From positions 1 to 5,859 of the forward strand of contig URNI01000115.1 of assembly GCA_900549135.1 (NCBI GenBank): a stretch of 5,859 nt of DNA. The letters run 5' to 3'. The DNA comes from an uncultured Collinsella sp. (GTDB lineage Bacteria; Actinomycetota; Coriobacteriia; Coriobacteriales; Coriobacteriaceae). Below, in pieces: positions 4,776 to 5,859 of the stretch. The notes under the pieces are model-generated. The model was not told where the DNA came from and made no database searches. It saw nothing but the letters and a program-made list of their open reading frames with translations. Each line of letters begins with the position of its first letter. Within the stretch, counting starts at the first letter, position 1. Both the position numbers and the translations under genes were made by a program.

Positions 4776-5859
4776 CTAGTTGGTCGTACCGGAATCGTCA
4801 CCCGTGCCCGAGCCAGAGCCCGAACCCGAGCCAGAAAGTGCGACCGTTAGCGTGATCGTGCTGTCGGTGGACTGCTTGCCGGTGGGGGAGACGCCCGTAA
4901 CGGTGGCATCCTCGTTACCGCTCACGGGATTGCCGTTCTGGTCACAGAAGCCAATGTTATAGAAACCGGCGTTGTTGAGCGCGGTAACAGCGGCGGAAAT
5001 GCTCTTACCGTACAGGTTGCCCGGGACAGTGGCCTTGCCGGACTTCTTGGCAATGACGACGGTAATCGTGGCGCCGGGCTTCTGCTTGCCGCTGGGGTTC
5101 CAGCTGATCACGGTGCCCTCGGTAACCGAGTCGTTCTCCTGGTAGCTCACGTCGACGCCAAAGCCTGCCATATCGAGGGCGTTGCGCGCCTGGGCCTCGG
5201 TCATGTCGGTCAGGTCGGGGACGGACGTGGTATCCGGGCCGCTCGAGACCTTGTACGAGATGGTCGTGCCCTTCGCGACTTCCTTACCGGCTCCGGTGCC
5301 CTGCTCAAAGACCTGGCCCTCATCGGCCTCGTTGGCCTCCTCGGAGGCGTTGCCCTTCAGGCCAACGCTTGCCAGCGCGGCCTCGGCCTGGTCCTTGGTC
5401 AGGCCGACAAGCTGGGGAACCTCAACCTTCTCGGAGGGCTTGGGACCCTTGGAGATTACCAGGTTCACCTTGGTGCCCTTGGCCTTCTTGGTGTTGCCGT
5501 TGGGCGTCTGCTCGGCGACCTTGCCCTCGTCGACATCGTCGTTGTAGCTTTGGTCGATGGTGCCGACCTCGAGGCCGGCTTCCTTGATCAGCTCGACGGC
5601 AGTCTGCTGGTCCTTGCCCAGCACATCGGGCACGGTGACCTGCTCGCCGCCAAAGAGTCCTGTGGCAAAGGCCACCACGATGCCGATGACGGCAACGGCT
5701 GCCACCACGGCGGCGATGATCTTGTTCTTGTTGGATTTGGGCTCTTCGACCTCGTACGAGCCGGTGGAGCCCGAAACCGAGCTACGGGCGGTATTCTGGC
5801 CGCTCACGCCCGAGACGGGACGCACCATGGCGCGCGTCTGATCGGAAAGCTCGCGAGTC
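4776..5859 (-). CDS. pknB: C-terminal part of PknB/Stk1-type Ser/Thr kinase with four PASTA domains (5' truncated)
   Basis: The frame is open from the right edge to TAG (4776-4778). About 360 residues are visible, numbered here from the internal Met at 5828. That Met is not a convincing start because the frame continues upstream to the edge. In order: a Ser/Thr-rich juxtamembrane segment (about 1-35), one membrane helix (about 37-59, IIAAVVAAVAVIGIVVAF), then PASTA domains at about 62-128, 133-198, 200-261 and 264-331. Each opens with a VPD/VPQ/VPG motif and ends in a V(V/I)SKGP-like strand. A Gly-Ser tail closes the protein (332-350). PASTA repeats outside the membrane bind muropeptides or lipid II in known homologues, where the cytoplasmic kinase controls cell-wall growth and division. 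The kinase domain is outside the window, so a kinase-less PASTA protein cannot be excluded. PASTA4 has a lone Cys295. Confidence 0.85.
   Translation of the reverse strand, partial: TRELSDQTRAMVRPVSGVSGQNTARSSVSGSTGSYEVEEPKSNKNKIIAAVVAAVAVIGIVVAFATGLFGGEQVTVPDVLGKDQQTAVELIKEAGLEVGTIDQSYNDDVDEGKVAEQTPNGNTKKAKGTKVNLVISKGPKPSEKVEVPQLVGLTKDQAEAALASVGLKGNASEEANEADEGQVFEQGTGAGKEVAKGTTISYKVSSGPDTTSVPDLTDMTEAQARNALDMAGFGVDVSYQENDSVTEGTVISWNPSGKQKPGATITVVIAKKSGKATVPGNLYGKSISAAVTALNNAGFYNIGFCDQNGNPVSGNEDATVTGVSPTGKQSTDSTITLTVALSGSGSGSGSGTGDDSGTTN
4806..4835 (-). repeat. Short tandem repeat encoding (Ser-Gly)5
   Basis: Five degenerate 6-nt units, each a serine codon (TCT or TCG) then a glycine codon (GGC or GGT), encode SGSGSGSGSG at the outer C-terminus of the PASTA protein. 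Codon use varies between units, so it is not a perfect microsatellite, but in-frame length change is plausible. Confidence 0.75.

Noticed and set aside
4565..4801. Minus-strand ORF of 78 codons across tRNA-Arg
   Set aside because: Its start-distal part crosses the kinase terminator and the tRNA on the opposite strand; the peptide CPRADSNRRHPL pattern is typical of spurious ORFs in tRNA-flanking DNA.

Overview
The window looks like chromosomal DNA from a high-GC gut actinobacterium of the class Coriobacteriia, with Collinsella or a close relative as the best guess. This is inferred from the GC-rich coding sequence, strong AAGGAGG-type ribosome sites, a mannose-family PTS next to a DUF956 gene, an actinobacterial-style PASTA kinase and a HypA gene beside a flavin/Fe-S oxidoreductase. 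No 16S or other decisive marker is present.

Layout. Positions 1-245 (+) hold the iron-sulfur C-terminus of a large oxidoreductase whose start lies outside the window. hypA, the nickel chaperone for [NiFe]-hydrogenase maturation, follows 33 nt later (279-707) and is probably in the same operon. Eight bases after the hypA stop is a 70-nt palindromic repeat (716-785). An AT-rich gene-free stretch (786-1112) follows. It holds a nested inverted-repeat structure (825-933), short direct repeats and probable -10 boxes just upstream of the PTS operon.

Positions 1113-3876 (+) are a complete mannose-family PTS permease in the order IIAB (manX), IIC (manY), IID (manZ), with gaps of 16-18 nt. A strong intrinsic terminator (3933-3980) closes the operon. 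A DUF956/ManO-family gene (3997-4395) starts 16 nt beyond the terminator's T-rich tail, so it is physically tied to the PTS but partly separated in transcription. Six bases after its stop is a second copy of the same palindromic repeat (4402-4471). Then come a tRNA-Arg(CCT) gene (4531-4606) and its likely terminator.

On the minus strand, 4776-5859 is the C-terminal part of a PknB/Stk1-type serine/threonine kinase: juxtamembrane segment, one membrane helix, four PASTA domains and a Gly-Ser tail. It has its own terminator at 4682-4723. The kinase domain lies beyond the right edge.

How the parts work together. IIAB takes phosphate from HPr on His9, passes it to His175, and transfers it to a hexose moved by the IIC-IID membrane complex. 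The DUF956 protein is probably an accessory or regulatory partner of that permease. The hypA and kinase regions are functionally unrelated neighbours. The least-explained items are the duplicated 70-nt palindrome placed directly after two stop codons and the nested structure upstream of the PTS operon.
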